From Brucella pecoris (GTDB lineage Bacteria > Pseudomonadota > Alphaproteobacteria > Rhizobiales > Rhizobiaceae): 64,000 nucleotides of DNA. Shown one piece after another: positions 33,455 to 43,569 of the stretch. The notes under the pieces were generated by a model that searched no databases, was not told the DNA's origin, and saw only the letters and a program-made list of their open reading frames with translations. Position numbers and translations under genes: made by a program. Numbering within the stretch: the first letter of the stretch is position 1; each line of letters starts with the position of its first letter. Where the stretch lies: the NCBI RefSeq assembly GCF_006376675.1, contig NZ_VEWK01000006.1:207918-271917 (forward strand), in the 5' to 3' direction.

Positions 33455-33811
33455 ATGACGACGATTGAACTGAAGCGGATTTATGAAGCTCCTTCGCCGG
33501 ATGACGGCTATCGCGTACTTGTAGACCGTGTCTGGCCGCGCGGTATGACGAAGGAGAAGGCGGATATAGACCTTTGGGCCAAGGACATCGCGCCATCGAC
33601 CGATCTTCGTAAATGGTTCGGCCATGATCCCACGAAATGGAACGATTTTCAGAAAAAGTACCGCGAGGAACTCGAAGGAAGTAAGCCTGCGCTGAAGGAT
33701 TTGATCGCCCATGCGAAGGCGAGAGGTGGCCGACTGACACTATTATACGGCGCGAAGGACGAAGAGCACAATCAAGCGGTTGTCCTGCATGAGTTCATGC
33801 AAACTCTGTAG
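33455..33811 (+). CDS. DUF488 family protein
   Basis: A 118-residue protein with the DUF488 (YeaO-like) hallmarks: RVLVDRVWPRGMTKEKADID near residues 20-40, DLWAKDIAPSTDLRKWFGHD, and LTLLYGAKDEEHNQAVVL. The invariant RVWPRG and YGAKD motifs may form an active site, but no activity has been established for the family. It is monocistronic, between the doeD terminator and a hairpin. Confidence 0.88.
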   Translation: MTTIELKRIYEAPSPDDGYRVLVDRVWPRGMTKEKADIDLWAKDIAPSTDLRKWFGHDPTKWNDFQKKYREELEGSKPALKDLIAHAKARGGRLTLLYGAKDEEHNQAVVLHEFMQTL

Positions 33812-33817
33812 GCAGCT

Positions 33818-33851
33818 TCGAAGAGTGCCGTAACTTTGCGGCGCTCTTCGA
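33818..33851. terminator. Bidirectional hairpin between DUF488 gene and TonB receptor gene
   Basis: TCGAAGAGTGCCG (33818-33830) pairs with CGGCGCTCTTCGA (33839-33851) across an 8-base loop, a 13-bp stem with one G-U pair. It serves two convergent genes; the T-tracts are poor on both sides. Confidence 0.7.
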
Positions 33852-33866
33852 TACTCAATCTTCAGA

Positions 33867-36026
33867 TCACCACTTGGTGTGGATTTTTAGAAGCGCCTTG
33901 CGCCCTTCACCGTAACCGCAAACATAGATGCCCTGACAGCCTGCGACATAGTTTTTGTCGAACAGATTGGTGACGTTGAGGTCAACGCCCCAATTGTCTT
34001 TTTCATAACCCAGTTTCAGGTCTGCCAGTGTCACAGCCGGCACCTTGAGCGTGTTTTCTTCATCCGCGTAGGAAGAACCGAGATAACGTACACCGCCACC
34101 GAGGGTCACGCCCTGAAAGGCACCGTCCGGTACCTTGTATTCAACAAAGACGGAGGCCTGTTGTTCCGGCAGAAGATAGGGGCGATTGCCGATGATGTCG
34201 GGGTTGCTGTCGTTCTCTTTGATCTTCAGATCATAGGCAGTTACCGAAGCTGTCAACTTCCATGCGTCGGTGATATTAGCCTGAACTTCCAGTTCGAAAC
34301 CGCGAGAGTTGACCTTGCCAAGCTGTTCGCGAGCGAAACTGGAACCAGTGAGGGCGTTTTCCTTGGTCAGGTCGAACAGCGAAGCGGTAATCAATCCGTC
34401 GAAAAGTTCCGGACGGTATTTGACACCCACCTCATACTGCGTCCCCGTTTCCGGCTGAGCGTAGCTGCCGTCAGCCAGCGTTTCGATGATTGGATTGAAG
34501 AAGGTGGCAACACTGACGTAAGGCGTTATGCCATTGTCGAACTCATAGCCGAGACCCGCACGCCCGGAGGCCTTGCCCTTGTTATACTCGTAGCTTGGCA
34601 ATCCTGTCGCGTCGGTTTTGACATAGTCGTAGCGACCGTTGAGCGTCGCGATCCAGCCGTCGCCGAACTCCATTCGATCCTGAGCGTAAATGCCGATCTG
34701 GTGACGTCGCAGATCCTGATCGATATAGGGATCGAACATCGGCCCCTGCGGCTCACCATAAACCGGGTTGAAGCCGTCAATAACGGTCGCCCCGCCCGTC
34801 TGTTGCATCTGATCGATATGGAAATAACGGTATTCCACACCGAACAGAAGGTTGTGTGTCAGCGCATCGGTCTCGACCGTGCCTTCAAGCTGATTGTCCG
34901 CAAGGAAGGTGTTGACCGTGGTATCGTGCTTGAAATTGATGCGGGCAATATTCGGATTGCCTGGTGCTGGTTGTGGCAGGAATCCTTCGTAACCATACGC
35001 ATAGAGACTGTGTTCTTGCACATGGGAAAAGCCGTAGCGGACGTTCTGGCGCACGGTCCAGTCATTGTCGAACTGGTGTTCGAATTCATAACCGATGGAA
35101 GCCTGTTCGCGTTTGTAAGAGTCAATATCAGGCTCGGTGAAGTTCCGCTTGCGCGAAATCTTGCCGAATTCTGTGGGAACGACCGTGCCGTAATAAGGAA
35201 GAAAGCCACCGCCATCGTGGGTCAGATCAAGATGGGTATAGTTGCCGAGAATGGTCAGCTTTGTCGCTTCGTCTGGCTTGTATTCAATGCTCGGTGAGAT
35301 GACGCCGCGAAATTCCTTTGCGAAGTCCGTATAATTGTCACCGCCCTGGATTTTACCGTTCACACGGTAGTTGACTGTATCGCTGGCCTTGTCGCCGACG
35401 TCGAAACCGAGATAGGCGTTGCCGTAGCTATTGATGCCCGTTTCGAGATAGCGCAACCGTTCGCCGGTCGGGCGCTTACTGATATAGTTGACAATACCGC
35501 CCGGATTGGAACCGCCGTAAAGAGCAGATGACGCGCCACGCAGAACGTCGATACGCTCAATGCCGAAGCTATCGATCAGGAAGCCGCCGAAGCCGTAGCT
35601 GAAGTTCTGCAGGCCATCGAGATAGGTGCCATATTGGGTGGCTTCGAAACCGCGAATATAGAGCCAGTCGGTATCGTTATCGACGCCGAAAGGCTGTCCT
35701 AACACGCCCGGCGTATAGCGGAGCGCCTCATCCAGCTTCTGCGCGCCAATGGCATCCATCTGCTCCCGACCCACGACGGATACGGATTGCGGTATCTTCT
35801 CGATGGCAACGCTGTCTTTCGACCCCGTCGTCGTTGCTGTCGGTACAAAACCGTTTACAGGCGCAACGCCTTCATCGCTGCGGCCATTTCCTGTCTGCAC
35901 AACGACTGTGTCGAGGCGAACCGCATTGTTCGCGTCTTGCGCACCGGCCGTTGAGAGCGGCAGAACTGCAAGTGCTGCGCCGCTGGCCAGCAGGGTCAGG
36001 AAATGTTGCTTTATCGATGTCGTCAT
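33867..36026 (-). CDS. TonB-dependent siderophore receptor (FhuA/FoxA-like)
   Basis: A 719-residue outer-membrane receptor. It has a signal peptide (FLTLLASGAALAVLPLSTAGA, cleavage near residue 30), a TonB-box-like VRLDTVVV, the plug domain (IPQSVSVVGREQMDAIGAQK, then YIRGFEATQYGTYLDG, GASSALYGGSNPGGIVNYIS) and a 22-strand barrel ending in an aromatic (LLKIHTKW). The TIGR siderophore-receptor pattern (DEALRYTPGV) points to a hydroxamate such as ferrichrome or ferrioxamine; the exact ligand is unknown. The ATG at 36026 follows GAGGGG at about 11 bases. The AraC gene upstream reads in the same direction and probably activates it. Confidence 0.92.
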   Translation of the reverse strand: MTTSIKQHFLTLLASGAALAVLPLSTAGAQDANNAVRLDTVVVQTGNGRSDEGVAPVNGFVPTATTTGSKDSVAIEKIPQSVSVVGREQMDAIGAQKLDEALRYTPGVLGQPFGVDNDTDWLYIRGFEATQYGTYLDGLQNFSYGFGGFLIDSFGIERIDVLRGASSALYGGSNPGGIVNYISKRPTGERLRYLETGINSYGNAYLGFDVGDKASDTVNYRVNGKIQGGDNYTDFAKEFRGVISPSIEYKPDEATKLTILGNYTHLDLTHDGGGFLPYYGTVVPTEFGKISRKRNFTEPDIDSYKREQASIGYEFEHQFDNDWTVRQNVRYGFSHVQEHSLYAYGYEGFLPQPAPGNPNIARINFKHDTTVNTFLADNQLEGTVETDALTHNLLFGVEYRYFHIDQMQQTGGATVIDGFNPVYGEPQGPMFDPYIDQDLRRHQIGIYAQDRMEFGDGWIATLNGRYDYVKTDATGLPSYEYNKGKASGRAGLGYEFDNGITPYVSVATFFNPIIETLADGSYAQPETGTQYEVGVKYRPELFDGLITASLFDLTKENALTGSSFAREQLGKVNSRGFELEVQANITDAWKLTASVTAYDLKIKENDSNPDIIGNRPYLLPEQQASVFVEYKVPDGAFQGVTLGGGVRYLGSSYADEENTLKVPAVTLADLKLGYEKDNWGVDLNVTNLFDKNYVAGCQGIYVCGYGEGRKALLKIHTKW

Positions 36027-36243
36027 CCGGTGCAAGCCCCTCGAGAAATCCCATATGTGCTCCGGCTTTTTGATACCCGTTAGGGCTTCAGCCGGGTGCG
36101 ACGAATGCGTCGGCGTTGCCACGCATCGCAAATTAATATGAGTATTTACATCAAGATATCTCTGGAAGATTGTTCGTTATTTCGCCCAATTGAATGATAT
36201 TTGGCTAATGTACAGCGCCCTTTGAATATCACTTGATCCGGGT

Positions 36244-37122
36244 CTAGTGGAACTGCTGTCTGACCCAAGCCGCAGGCGTGATACCGGTGAGTTTCTTGAA
36301 AACACGGGTGAAATGCGCCTGGTCGGCGAAACCGGTGAGGGCTGCGATATGCGGCAGTGCCGCACTTGGTTGCCGGAGCAATATCTGGGCCCGGTCGATG
36401 CGTTTCTGCATCTGCCAGGCGTGAGGCGAAATGCCAGTCGAAGCCTTGAAGGCGCTGCAAAAATAGGATTCGGATAATCCGGCGAGCGCCGCCAATTCCT
36501 GCAGGCGGATAACACGGGCGTAATTGTCTTCCATGAATTCGGTCACACGGCGCAGTTGTCGCGGCGAAAGCTTGCTGTTACGGGTCCTTTGTTCCAGTTG
36601 CGCTTCAAAGAGTTCGGCGACAAGCGCCATTAGCAAACCTTCTCCATAAAGGTTGTGCATCGGTGCCTTCGAAAGGCATTCTTCCGCCAGTAGGGAACCG
36701 ATCTGCTCAATCTTCGGGCTAGAGAAGAACAGGCGTGGTTTCTCCATGCTGCTTTTGTTCAGCATGTAACCGAAGCGCTGTTGCAGAGCAGCAATATCGA
36801 AATGCAAATCGAGATGCTTCAGTTTTCCGGGGCGTGTCACATGGCTCCAGATCGTCATGCCCGCAGGTATGTAGCAGAGCTTTTGCTGCGGTTGAGCATT
36901 GACCGACGCATGATTGGTTTGTTCAGGGCCGATGGTCAGCTCACCTCGGCTTTCAAGTACAAGAAAAAGACGCGGCGCTTGTGAAACATATTCTCCGCGC
37001 GCGGCTGGTCCGCAATTGACAGACCATACGTCGGCTATTGCGCCATTCCATACGCGATAGTGAAGATCGTCCAGCAAGCTGACGTCTTCGATGTGGCTCT
37101 TCATGTGCGGATGGAAGCCCAA
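36244..37122 (-). CDS. AraC family transcriptional regulator
   Basis: A 292-residue regulator with an N-terminal cupin-like effector domain (LYVL-type, PRLFLVLESRGELTIG, LCYIPAGMTIWSHV) and two C-terminal HTH units (LSPRQLRRVTEFMEDNYARV, LAALAGLSESYFCSAFKAST, IAALTGFADQAHFTRVFKKL). It lies between the TonB receptor and the divergent FhuC-like ATPase, the usual place for an AraC activator of siderophore uptake such as RhrA or PchR. The start is either the TTG at 37122, which has AGGA nine bases upstream, or the ATG at 37104, which has no Shine-Dalgarno. Confidence 0.89.
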   Translation of the reverse strand: MGFHPHMKSHIEDVSLLDDLHYRVWNGAIADVWSVNCGPAARGEYVSQAPRLFLVLESRGELTIGPEQTNHASVNAQPQQKLCYIPAGMTIWSHVTRPGKLKHLDLHFDIAALQQRFGYMLNKSSMEKPRLFFSSPKIEQIGSLLAEECLSKAPMHNLYGEGLLMALVAELFEAQLEQRTRNSKLSPRQLRRVTEFMEDNYARVIRLQELAALAGLSESYFCSAFKASTGISPHAWQMQKRIDRAQILLRQPSAALPHIAALTGFADQAHFTRVFKKLTGITPAAWVRQQFH

Positions 37123-37261
37123 ACTCTTTTTTCCTGATGGTGTTTCTCAAAACATGTATATCTTTCTCATATTTTACTATCAACCGTTGATGAACTGCTT
37201 TATTGCAGGGCGGATATCTAGGTCCTGACCCTAGAGTTGACCAAAATCAGGAATGAGATTG

Positions 37262-38041
37262 ATGGCCACCGCTTTGTTCGAACTTGAGAATGTCACCTTT
37301 TCAGTTGCCGGACGCACACTGTTGCAGCCACTGACGATGTCGATCCCGGCAGGAAGTTTGACAGCGCTTATCGGGCACAACGGGTCGAGCAAATCGACAC
37401 TTCTGAAAATCCTGGCCCGGCAACAGCCCGCTTCCGGCGGCATTTTACGCTTTGCAGGCAAAGCACTCGGTGAATGGGGTGACCGTGAGTTCGCGCGCAA
37501 GCTCGCCTATCTGCCACAGCAGACGGCACCTGCCGGAGGCATGTTGGTCAAGGAACTCGTCGCTTTAGGACGGTATCCATGGCATGGCGCCCTTGGCCGC
37601 TTCGGAGTAGCCGACCGCCAGAAAGTGGATGAAGCGATCGAACTGACCGGGATCGGCCCTTTCGCGAACCGTTTGGTCGACACGCTTTCAGGCGGTGAAC
37701 GTCAGCGCGTCTGGCTTGCCATGCTGGTTGCTCAGGATGCTGAATGTCTTTTGCTTGATGAACCGACATCGGCGCTTGATATCGCGCACCAGATCGAAGT
37801 TCTCTCGCTTGTGCGTAAGCTGTCACACGAAAAGGAACTGAGCGTCTTCGTCGTGTTGCATGACGTGAACATGGCTGCGCGCTTTTGCGATGAGGTGTTC
37901 GCGCTTCACAGCGGCAGGTTGATCGCGCAATCGACCCCCAAGGGGATCATGGTGCCGGAACGCCTTGAGGAAATCTACGGCATTCCGATGGAAGTCATGC
38001 AGCACGTCTCTACGGGCCGGCTGATCGCTTCGCCGCGATAG
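37262..38041 (+). CDS. Iron-siderophore ABC transporter ATP-binding protein (FhuC-like)
   Basis: A 259-residue ATPase of the FhuC/FecE/BtuD group: LSGGERQRVWLAMLVAQD signature region, Walker [13 protein letters not shown] and switch His in VVLHDVNMAARF. The Walker A loop reads GHNGSSKST, with Ser43 in place of the usual Gly of GxxGxGK; a single G-to-A change (GGC to AGC) explains it. Whether ATP hydrolysis survives is open. No FhuB or FhuD homologue follows, so the ATPase must serve a permease elsewhere. The ATG at 37262 has AGGA nine bases upstream; the in-frame ATG at 37253 is too close to it. Confidence 0.88.
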   Translation: MATALFELENVTFSVAGRTLLQPLTMSIPAGSLTALIGHNGSSKSTLLKILARQQPASGGILRFAGKALGEWGDREFARKLAYLPQQTAPAGGMLVKELVALGRYPWHGALGRFGVADRQKVDEAIELTGIGPFANRLVDTLSGGERQRVWLAMLVAQDAECLLLDEPTSALDIAHQIEVLSLVRKLSHEKELSVFVVLHDVNMAARFCDEVFALHSGRLIAQSTPKGIMVPERLEEIYGIPMEVMQHVSTGRLIASPR

Positions 38042-38044
38042 CTA

Positions 38045-38701
38045 TCAATCTCTACCTTCTTCAGGTGCTCCCAGCGGAAATAACTGACGGAATGGCCGTG
38101 CTTCGTCGAGTGCACGGGCATAACTCGGTCGTGCAAGCAGGCGTTCGCGATAGGCCCAGACATTGGCGAATTTTTTGGGAATGGCATAGGTCCAGTCTGC
38201 GTAGAGCAGGGAAGGTGCCGCAGCGCAGTCGGCGAGGCTGAAATCATCGCCCGAGACCCATTCGCGCCGCTCCATATGCCGATCCAGAAATGCGTAGGCT
38301 GTATCGAACGCCGCTCGCCAACGGTTGCCGCCGTCGTCGTGTTCTCGGCCAATTGCAATATAAACAAGGCGTTGTTGTGGATAGTTTATGTAGTTATCGA
38401 AGAAACGATCCCACATTCGCACATCCGCACTGGCAAGTGGATCAGACGGGATCAATCGCTTGGTCTGAGGATAGGCTGCTTCGAGATATTCGATAATACC
38501 AGTCGCTTCAAACACCAGTTTTCCATTGTCCGTTAGTACTGGAAATTTACCGAAGGGCCAAAGTGCAGCGAACTCGCTGGCTACCGGTTCCGTACCATCG
38601 AGCATTTTTGCTTCGAAGGCGATGTCCTTTTCATAGAAGGCTGTTATCGCCTTCTGGCAATATGACGAGAATGGGTGAAGGTAGAGTTTCAAGGTCATCA
38701 T
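38045..38701 (-). CDS. Glutathione S-transferase family protein
   Basis: A 218-residue GST: thioredoxin-fold N-terminal domain (LKLYLHPFSSYCQKAITAFY, cis-Pro in FGKFPVLTD, glutathione-binding EATGIIEYLE) and an all-helical C-terminal domain (about 90-210, with SLADCAAAPSLLYADW). The active-site Ser/Cys region SSYCQK is typical of beta/omega-like bacterial GSTs. The ATG at 38701 has GGAGG five bases upstream, with a second ATG directly after it. It converges with the FhuC-like gene with only three bases between the stops. Confidence 0.88.
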   Translation of the reverse strand: MMTLKLYLHPFSSYCQKAITAFYEKDIAFEAKMLDGTEPVASEFAALWPFGKFPVLTDNGKLVFEATGIIEYLEAAYPQTKRLIPSDPLASADVRMWDRFFDNYINYPQQRLVYIAIGREHDDGGNRWRAAFDTAYAFLDRHMERREWVSGDDFSLADCAAAPSLLYADWTYAIPKKFANVWAYRERLLARPSYARALDEARPFRQLFPLGAPEEGRD

Positions 38702-38730
38702 GGTCCTCCCAGACAGATGGCAGATGAGCT

Positions 38731-40083
38731 TCAATCACCATTGGCGCGATAGTCCGCACGATTGATGCCATGGCGCTGCATCTTATCGTAAAAGGTCTTT
38801 CGCGGAATACCGAGCGCGTCGATTGTTTCCTGAACATTGCCATTATTGGCGGCGAGCGTTTCGCGGATAAGAGTTTCTTCGTAGCGTTCGAGCCGTTTTG
38901 GAAGGGGCTCTTGATCGCTGGCCACTGGCTGCGGGGATTGGGCTGGTTTTGCAACGCCAAGTGCCACACGGTCGGCGAAATGCGCCAGTTCGCGGACATT
39001 CCCCGGCCAGTTGTGGTTCGTTAGATGGCGGTGTATGGCGGTATCGATTGCTGGCACATCCCGACTAAAGCGCTTTGCAGCCCGCGTCAAAAAATGTGCG
39101 AAAAGCAATGGAATATCGTCCCGTCTTTCTCTAAGCGGAGGGATGGAAAGGGTGACGACGTTCAGCCGGTAATACAGATCCTCACGGAAATCACCTCTCT
39201 GTACGGGGTCGCCAAGATCGATTTTTGCTGCCGCGACGACGCGCAGATCCACCGGACGAACCTCATTCGTACCGAGCGGAGTAATTTCCCGCATTTCAAG
39301 GACACGTAAGAGTTTAACCTGCGTCGTAGCGGGCATGCTTTCAATTTCATCCAGAAACAGCGTGCCGCCGCTTGCATGTTCGATACGCCCCAGCCGCTTT
39401 TTCTGAGCCCCAGTGAACGCGCCTGCCTCATGACCGAACAATTCGGTTTCAATCACCGTTTCCGGCAGGGCTCCGCAGTTGAGCGCCACAAAATTGCCTT
39501 TGCGGCGACGGCTCCAATCGTGCAGCAACTGTGCGACGACTTCCTTGCCGCTACCAGTTTCACCAGCCACGAGCACATCGACATCCGTGTCGGCGATATC
39601 GCGCAAAGTTCTGCGCAGGTTTTCCATCGCGGGTGTCTGGCCAATCAGCGGTAGATCGCCTTCTACATTATCGGCGGCTTCGCGCAGTGCGCGGTTTTCA
39701 AGGATCAGTTGGCGCTTTTCCCATGCGCGGCGGATGCTGTGCACGAGCCTGTCGGCCGCAAACGGCTTGGCGATGAAATCATATGCGCCGTCCTGAATGG
39801 CCCGCACGGCCATCGGAATATCACCGTGGCCGGTAATCAGGATCACGGGCAGATCTGGATCAATCGCTTTGATCCGTGCAAAGAACTGGAGACCATCGAT
39901 CTGCGGCATGCGGACATCTGTAACGACCACGCCGTCATAATCGGAGGTAACGCTGTTCAAGGCATCGAAGGCGTTTGGAAAATCAGCAACATCGAAACCG
40001 GCAAGTTCAAGCGTTTGACGGGTGGCGCGGCGTAGTGCCTTGTCGTCATCTACGAGAATGACCGAGGGGGATTTATCCATCAT
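38731..40083 (-). CDS. dctD: C4-dicarboxylate sigma-54 response regulator DctD
   Basis: A 450-residue NtrC-family regulator: receiver domain (phospho-Asp in [10 protein letters not shown], residues 1-120), AAA+ domain with Walker A GETGSGKE, the sigma-54 contact motif GAFTGA and [10 protein letters not shown], and a Fis-type HTH at the C terminus ([20 protein letters not shown]). The gene overlaps dctB by ATGA and the pair is divergent from dctA, whose promoter has the matching sigma-54 and upstream sites. DctD activates dctA when DctB senses C4-dicarboxylates. Confidence 0.93.
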   Translation of the reverse strand: MMDKSPSVILVDDDKALRRATRQTLELAGFDVADFPNAFDALNSVTSDYDGVVVTDVRMPQIDGLQFFARIKAIDPDLPVILITGHGDIPMAVRAIQDGAYDFIAKPFAADRLVHSIRRAWEKRQLILENRALREAADNVEGDLPLIGQTPAMENLRRTLRDIADTDVDVLVAGETGSGKEVVAQLLHDWSRRRKGNFVALNCGALPETVIETELFGHEAGAFTGAQKKRLGRIEHASGGTLFLDEIESMPATTQVKLLRVLEMREITPLGTNEVRPVDLRVVAAAKIDLGDPVQRGDFREDLYYRLNVVTLSIPPLRERRDDIPLLFAHFLTRAAKRFSRDVPAIDTAIHRHLTNHNWPGNVRELAHFADRVALGVAKPAQSPQPVASDQEPLPKRLERYEETLIRETLAANNGNVQETIDALGIPRKTFYDKMQRHGINRADYRANGD

Positions 40084-41945
40084 GCTTTTCTCAGTTCTAT
40101 GCGGAACGATGTGCCTATGACGCTGCTTTCGGCGGATATGGTCCCGCCATAGTCGGTGACGATCTCCTTGACGATCACAAGACCAAGGCCAAGACCTTTT
40201 TCTTTCGATGTATTGAAGGGAGAAAACAGATTGTCGCGAATATGTTGCGGTATGCCCGATCCATTGTCGGAAACCGTTATGATGACCTTACCGTTATTTT
40301 CATGAGTACGAACTTCTACTCGTCCATCATTCTTTTCCAAATCAATGGCTTCTAGTGCATTTTGAAACAAGTTTATGAAAACCTGTTCAAGCCTGATCGA
40401 ATGACCGATGACACGCAGTTCGGACGGTGGCAACGCTATATCCAGTTGATCCATCCGCCCGGAGAAACGGCTCCGCAACAATACGAGTGCGCCTGAAATG
40501 ACCTGACGGAGCGAAGTTGGTTCGGAGGGTGAGCGTCCTTTTCTCGCGAGCGCTTTCAGATCGCTGGTGATTGTGCCGATACGATCTGTCAGTGCGGCGA
40601 TTTCGCTGAGATTTTCAGCGGCATCTGAAAGGCGCTTCCGTTCGATGAAAGTTTTAGCGTTATCTGCATAGGCACGAATGGTTGCAACGGGTTGATTGAT
40701 TTCATGTGCCACGCCCGCCGCCACTTGCCCCATAATGGCAAGCCGGTTGGCATGAACGAGATCCTGCTGCACACCTTGCAGCGTTGTTTCGGTGCGGTGG
40801 TGGTCGCTGATCTCGGCTTGTAGTCTGTCGCGTGCCAGACTGAGATCGCGGGTACGCTCTTCAACTCGTTCTTCCAGTTCTGCCTGCGTACGCCGGGCAT
40901 CGGCAATGCGTGCCACGATCTTTTGTCTGCGTCTTAGAAGAAGTCCGCCGACCATTGCCGCTGCAGCCAATACGATGAAAGCGAACAATCGGGCCTCGCG
41001 GATAGCCGCTGGAATTTGCGGGCGAATTGGCGCTAGACTGTACATCTGCCAGGGGGTGGACGGTACTATCGAACGGATAGCAAGAAAATCGGTGTTGCGA
41101 GCATTACCGGGTAACAAGGCATCAATAAGCATAACATCATCGCCATCACTTGATTTCACCGACAGAGGCAGGGGGCTCAGGGAAGCATCACCGAACTGAA
41201 GGCTGTCACGGATGGACCGGAGCTGTTCCTGGCCGATTGAACCAATGGTCATGAAACGCCAGGAAGGCAGGCTTGTAATCAGAACGATATTGCGCTCATC
41301 CGTCACAAAGGTTGGTCGCCCGGCATTGTTCCAGTCACTCTCCAATCGATCGAATTCCAGCTTGACGACGATCACACCGAGCGGGCCGCCCGGACCATCG
41401 ATACGGCGGGATATATATAGACCGGGACGGTTGCTGACATTGCCGAGCGCGAAATATTCAGCGGCGCCATTCTTCAATGCATCGTGGAAATAGGGGCGAA
41501 ACTTGTAATCGTTGCCGACAAAGCTGACTGGCCCGCGCCAATTGCTTGCAGCAATGGCAATGCCATCCATGCCCACGAGATAGATGACGGCTGCTTGCGT
41601 ACCTTCAGCCAGCGTCTCTAGTTTCTCGTTCAACGGATTGATTGTTGCAGGCGTTTTGTCCCGTAGCGCCGCTTCCAGCGCCTTGTCCTTTGATAGCACC
41701 AGAGGAAGTGCCCGTTGCTTGTCGAGAACGGCGCGCAATAACGCGGTATTCAGGTTGGCATCGATCCTTGCCTGTTCGCTCAATGTCAGGACGGCTTTGT
41801 CTCGCGCCATATCGCCGACAATCCAGAAAGCAAGCGCGAAAACTGCAGCCCAAAACAATCCGAACAACGCCCATGTGCGGCGGTTGGAACTTGCTGGGTG
41901 GGCTTGGATGCCCATTGTTGATGAGGTCGAGTTCATTATTGGCAT
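40080..41945 (-). CDS. dctB: C4-dicarboxylate sensor histidine kinase DctB
   Basis: A 621-residue membrane kinase. TM1 is at about 25-45 ([20 protein letters not shown]), followed by a periplasmic double-Cache sensor domain of about 270 residues, TM2 ([18 protein letters not shown]), a coiled-coil linker ([15 protein letters not shown]), the H-box [11 protein letters not shown] and the HATPase N/G boxes ([26 protein letters not shown]). It phosphorylates DctD. The start could be ATG 41945 or 41936, or GTG 41960; none has a clear Shine-Dalgarno, and the first of the two upstream palindromes overlaps this area. Confidence 0.92.
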   Translation of the reverse strand: MPIMNSTSSTMGIQAHPASSNRRTWALFGLFWAAVFALAFWIVGDMARDKAVLTLSEQARIDANLNTALLRAVLDKQRALPLVLSKDKALEAALRDKTPATINPLNEKLETLAEGTQAAVIYLVGMDGIAIAASNWRGPVSFVGNDYKFRPYFHDALKNGAAEYFALGNVSNRPGLYISRRIDGPGGPLGVIVVKLEFDRLESDWNNAGRPTFVTDERNIVLITSLPSWRFMTIGSIGQEQLRSIRDSLQFGDASLSPLPLSVKSSDGDDVMLIDALLPGNARNTDFLAIRSIVPSTPWQMYSLAPIRPQIPAAIREARLFAFIVLAAAAMVGGLLLRRRQKIVARIADARRTQAELEERVEERTRDLSLARDRLQAEISDHHRTETTLQGVQQDLVHANRLAIMGQVAAGVAHEINQPVATIRAYADNAKTFIERKRLSDAAENLSEIAALTDRIGTITSDLKALARKGRSPSEPTSLRQVISGALVLLRSRFSGRMDQLDIALPPSELRVIGHSIRLEQVFINLFQNALEAIDLEKNDGRVEVRTHENNGKVIITVSDNGSGIPQHIRDNLFSPFNTSKEKGLGLGLVIVKEIVTDYGGTISAESSVIGTSFRIELRKA

Positions 41946-41964
41946 TGTGCAATATTTCACACAA
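41945..41964. promoter_or_regulatory. DctD-type upstream activator site 1
   Basis: Near-palindrome TTGTGCAATATTTCACACAA, 105 bp upstream of the dctA -12 element. Its centre is 33 bp (three helical turns) from site 2, the tandem layout expected for NtrC-family activators. Confidence 0.65.
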
Positions 41965-41977
41965 ATCGGAAATGAAA

Positions 41978-41997
41978 TTGTGCGGATAATCGCACTT
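41978..41997. promoter_or_regulatory. DctD-type upstream activator site 2
   Basis: TTGTGCGGATAATCGCACTT, with GTGCG/CGCAC arms, shares the TTGTGC half and the dyad spacing with site 1. It lies 72 bp from the -24 element of the dctA promoter. Confidence 0.7.
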
Positions 41998-42068
41998 TTG
42001 TTACGTTTCTGTCCGAATAAATGGCACTAAATCTAATAAAACAATTAGTTAATAAGCAGCCAGCAAAC

Positions 42069-42083
42069 TGGCACGGACATTGC
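42069..42083 (+). promoter_or_regulatory. Sigma-54 promoter of dctA
   Basis: TGGCACG-gaca-TTGC matches the -24/-12 consensus exactly, with GG and GC ten bases apart. It lies about 100 bp before the dctA start and downstream of two DctD-like palindromes, so dctA should depend on RpoN and DctD. Confidence 0.92.
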
Positions 42084-42180
42084 AATCAACACTATTAGCA
42101 GCGGCTCATACCGCTGAAGTGTGAGGCTGAAAGGCTCGGGAGGCTGGACAAGTTCCATGCTGGGCCAAACGGAGGATATC

Positions 42181-43515
42181 ATGATTGCAGTACCGACAGG
42201 TGCGGTCGCCGAGCCGCGCGGCCCAATCCCCTTTTACAAGCATCTTTATGTACAGGTATTGGTAGCTATTGCTGCCGGTATTCTGCTCGGCCATTTCTAT
42301 CCTGAATTGGGCACACAACTGAAACCGCTTGGCGATGCATTCATCAAACTTGTGAAGATGATTATTGCGCCCGTTATTTTCCTGACCGTTGCAACTGGCA
42401 TTGCCGGAATGACCGACATGAAGAAGGTCGGTCGGGTTGCCGGTAAGGCAATGATCTATTTTCTGACATTCTCGACGCTCGCCTTGATCATCGGGCTTAT
42501 CGTCGCCAATGTGGTGCAGCCAGGTGCCGGAATGCATATCGACCCGGCTTCGCTTGATCCGAAAGCCGTTGCCAATTACGCTGCCAAGGCACATGAACAG
42601 AGCATTACCGGCTTTCTGAGCAATATCATTCCAACAACAATTGTTGGAGCGTTTGCCGAAGGCGATATTCTTCAGGTGCTGTTTTTCTCGGTCCTGTTCG
42701 GTATCGCGCTGGCCTTGGTCGGTGACAAGGGCAAGCCTGTTACCGACTTTCTTCATGTCCTGACCGCACCTGTATTCAAACTGGTAGCGATCCTCATGAA
42801 AGCTGCTCCGATCGGTGCTTTCGGTGCCATGGCGTTCACCATCGGTAAGTACGGCATTGGTTCGATTGCCAATCTCGCGCTGCTGATCGGCACATTCTAT
42901 CTTACGTCATTGCTATTCGTGCTTGTCGTTCTTGGGGCGGTTGCTCGCTACAATGGCTTCTCGATCCTTGCACTCATCCGCTACATCAAGGAAGAGCTGC
43001 TTCTGGTTCTGGGTACGTCATCTTCGGAAGCTGCACTCCCCGCACTGATGGATAAGATGGAGAAGGCAGGCTGCAAGCGTTCAGTCGTCGGCCTGGTCAT
43101 TCCAACCGGTTACTCGTTCAATCTCGATGGTACAAACATCTACATGACGCTGGCAGCACTGTTCATTGCGCAGGCGACGGATATTCCATTGTCGCTGAGT
43201 GACCAGATTCTGCTTCTACTGGTGGCGATGCTTAGCTCCAAGGGTGCCGCAGGCATTACCGGTGCAGGTTTCATCACGCTTGCAGCAACGCTGTCTGTCG
43301 TTCCGTCTGTCCCGGTTGCGGGCATGGCCTTGATCCTCGGTATCGACCGCTTCATGTCGGAATGCCGTGCACTGACCAATCTTGTTGGCAACGCGGTTGC
43401 AACCATCGTTGTGGCTCGTTGGGAAAACGAACTCGATACTGGTAAGCTTGCTGCCGCGATGAACGGAGCGCCTGTTATCACAGACCTTGTTCCACAGATG
43501 GAACCTGCCGAATAA
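42181..43515 (+). CDS. dctA: C4-dicarboxylate transporter DctA
   Basis: A 444-residue member of the dicarboxylate/amino acid:cation symporter (DAACS) family: about eight helices plus two re-entrant loops. The substrate-site motifs are [14 protein letters not shown] (serine-rich hairpin), [34 protein letters not shown] and [20 protein letters not shown]. It imports succinate, fumarate, malate and often aspartate. The ATG at 42181 is preceded by GGAGGA with four bases spacing; an upstream frame to 42121 covers leader sequence. Expression should be driven by the sigma-54 promoter at 42069. Confidence 0.94.
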   Translation: MIAVPTGAVAEPRGPIPFYKHLYVQVLVAIAAGILLGHFYPELGTQLKPLGDAFIKLVKMIIAPVIFLTVATGIAGMTDMKKVGRVAGKAMIYFLTFSTLALIIGLIVANVVQPGAGMHIDPASLDPKAVANYAAKAHEQSITGFLSNIIPTTIVGAFAEGDILQVLFFSVLFGIALALVGDKGKPVTDFLHVLTAPVFKLVAILMKAAPIGAFGAMAFTIGKYGIGSIANLALLIGTFYLTSLLFVLVVLGAVARYNGFSILALIRYIKEELLLVLGTSSSEAALPALMDKMEKAGCKRSVVGLVIPTGYSFNLDGTNIYMTLAALFIAQATDIPLSLSDQILLLLVAMLSSKGAAGITGAGFITLAATLSVVPSVPVAGMALILGIDRFMSECRALTNLVGNAVATIVVARWENELDTGKLAAAMNGAPVITDLVPQMEPAE

Positions 43516-43537
43516 ACTGCCACTGGCTTGAACAACA

Positions 43538-43564
43538 AAACGGCCCGCTTCTGGCGGGCCGTTT
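43538..43564. terminator. Bidirectional terminator between dctA and ndh
   Basis: AAACGGCCCGC-ttctg-GCGGGCCGTTT: an 11-bp perfect stem with A and T tails on both sides. It serves dctA and the convergent NADH dehydrogenase gene. Confidence 0.85.
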
Positions 43565-43569
43565 CATAT

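Noticed and set aside
40589..40906. Antisense and shifted frames inside dctB
   Set aside because: They are shadows of a gene with clear kinase motifs and have no ribosome binding site.
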